DNA from: an uncultured Chitinophagaceae bacterium
GTDB lineage: Bacteria > Bacteroidota > Bacteroidia > Chitinophagales > Chitinophagaceae
Assembly: GCA_937981995.1 (NCBI GenBank)
Contig: CALJNC010000016.1
Coordinates: forward strand, 1 to 63,283
Direction of reading: 5' to 3'
Length of the DNA stretch: 63,283 bases
A model generated the notes under the pieces. That model did no database searches, had not been told where the DNA came from, and worked only from the letters and a program-made list of their open reading frames with translations. Positions 62,706 to 63,283 of this stretch are shown here, piece by piece. The position numbers and the translations under genes are program-made. Positions within the stretch are counted from its first letter, which is position 1; every line of letters begins with the position of its first letter.

Positions 62706-63283
62706 CTAAAACTTATGCTTTACCCCAGTATAATTCCAAGGTGTAATTTTAAGCAATTCTTTTTTCACTTTTGGTGAAACTTTTAATCCTTGAATAAATG
62801 CATGCATACTTTCTTCATTAATGCCGCCTTTACCTCGCGTTAATTCTTTTAAAGCTTCATACGGCTTATCAAAATTCTCACGGCGGAGGATTGTTTGCAC
62901 TGCCTCGGCTACTACTGCCCAATTATTTTCCAAATCAGATTGTAGTTTGGTTTTATTCAACAATAATTTACCCAAGCCTCTTTCTAAAGAAGAGAAAGCT
63001 AATAAACTATGCGCCAAAGGCACACCAATATTACGTAGTACCGTACTATCCGTTAAGTCACGCTGTAAACGAGAGATAGGCAACTTAGCAGATAAATGCT
63101 CAAAAGTCGCATTGGCCATTCCAAAGTTTCCTTCTGCATTTTCAAAATCAATGGGGTTTACTTTATGCGGCATAGCCGAAGAACCTACTTCGCCTTTCTT
63201 TGTTTTTTGCTTGAAATAATCCATTGAAATATAAGTCCACATATCACGAGCTAAATCCACTAGTATATTATTGATGCGCTTTA
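62706..63283 (-). CDS. purB: Adenylosuccinate lyase, C-terminal part (runs off right edge)
   Basis: The 192 codons visible give the C-terminal part of PurB, which cleaves SAICAR and adenylosuccinate in purine synthesis. The family signature GSSAMPHKVNPIDFENAEGN with its catalytic Ser-containing flexible loop is present. The following parts are RLQRDLTDSTVLRNIGVPLAHSL and the C-terminal ALKELTRGKGGINEESMHAFI. The frame is open through the window edge, so the start lies outside. purN, a purF-like gene and purB all occur in this window, but apart from one another. Confidence 0.95.
   Translation of the reverse strand, partial: KRINNILVDLARDMWTYISMDYFKQKTKKGEVGSSAMPHKVNPIDFENAEGNFGMANATFEHLSAKLPISRLQRDLTDSTVLRNIGVPLAHSLLAFSSLERGLGKLLLNKTKLQSDLENNWAVVAEAVQTILRRENFDKPYEALKELTRGKGGINEESMHAFIQGLKVSPKVKKELLKITPWNYTGVKHKF

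Overview
The window is from the chromosome of an AT-rich member of the Bacteroidota. The evidence is two proteins with type IX secretion (T9SS) sorting tails, SprB-type repeats, a TonB-dependent receptor with a carboxypeptidase-regulatory-like N-terminus, DUF3127, DUF4331, DUF3575 and DUF2256 proteins, and many genes preceded by the Bacteroidota -7 box TAnnTTTG with no Shine-Dalgarno sequence. Genus and class cannot be fixed from the sequence alone.

Layout. 1-6.3 kb: a DUF4331 pair (the second gene runs off the left edge), a divergent TonB receptor plus lipoprotein, an AraC regulator and an outer-membrane protein. 6.5-9.5 kb: the rplM-rpsI-rpsB-tsf translation operon with a clear promoter and terminator; rpsB carries an extra Ala/Lys/Glu-rich linker and a helix-hairpin-helix-like tail. 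9.6-20 kb: the dead 5' end of a secreted-protein gene, an SprB-repeat T9SS protein, pyrH, an M1 peptidase, accD, a class V aminotransferase, smpB, DUF3127, a lone 5'-nucleotidase C-domain lipoprotein and an FKBP isomerase. 20.0-20.3 kb: tRNA-Ser(GCT) and tRNA-Pro(TGG).

20.33-29.34 kb is an integrated mobile element of about 9 kb inserted in the 3' end of tRNA-Pro. A 13-bp direct repeat marks both ends, a tyrosine integrase sits beside the right end, and a 27-bp repeat with paired GGTAGCG motifs (26/27 matching) lies just inside each end. A hairpin terminator brought by the element sits directly behind the tRNA, while the presumed original tRNA terminator lies beyond the right end. The element encodes a filamentous-phage/plasmid-like replication initiator, two small DNA-binding proteins, an Xre-type regulator with a shared operator motif, and a cargo block of unfamiliar genes: an ADP-ribosyltransferase-like protein, a HEPN-like partner, a secreted protein, a single-pass membrane protein, an ASCH-like protein and a two-TM protein resembling phage abortive-infection proteins. 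This cargo is the best candidate in the window for an undescribed, probably defensive, system.

29.4-63.3 kb is again chromosomal: tandem PPK2 polyphosphate kinases, an L,D-transpeptidase, a flotillin/NfeD pair, a C1 peptidase, a large secreted protein with a possible His/Cys peptidase-like tail, a TPR protein, a rhodanese/YeiH sulfur cluster, an amidophosphoribosyltransferase, an M16 peptidase, a sulfotransferase-like/class IV aminotransferase pair bracketed by 122-bp direct repeats, asnS, a protein of about 2,224 residues joining alpha-2-macroglobulin domains to a TonB-plug-like module, purN, a DUF3575 barrel, a transporter, an SDR/DUF2256/SRPBCC cluster, a PGI/PMI-type sugar isomerase, a YraN nuclease, an inverted-repeat element and the 3' part of purB.
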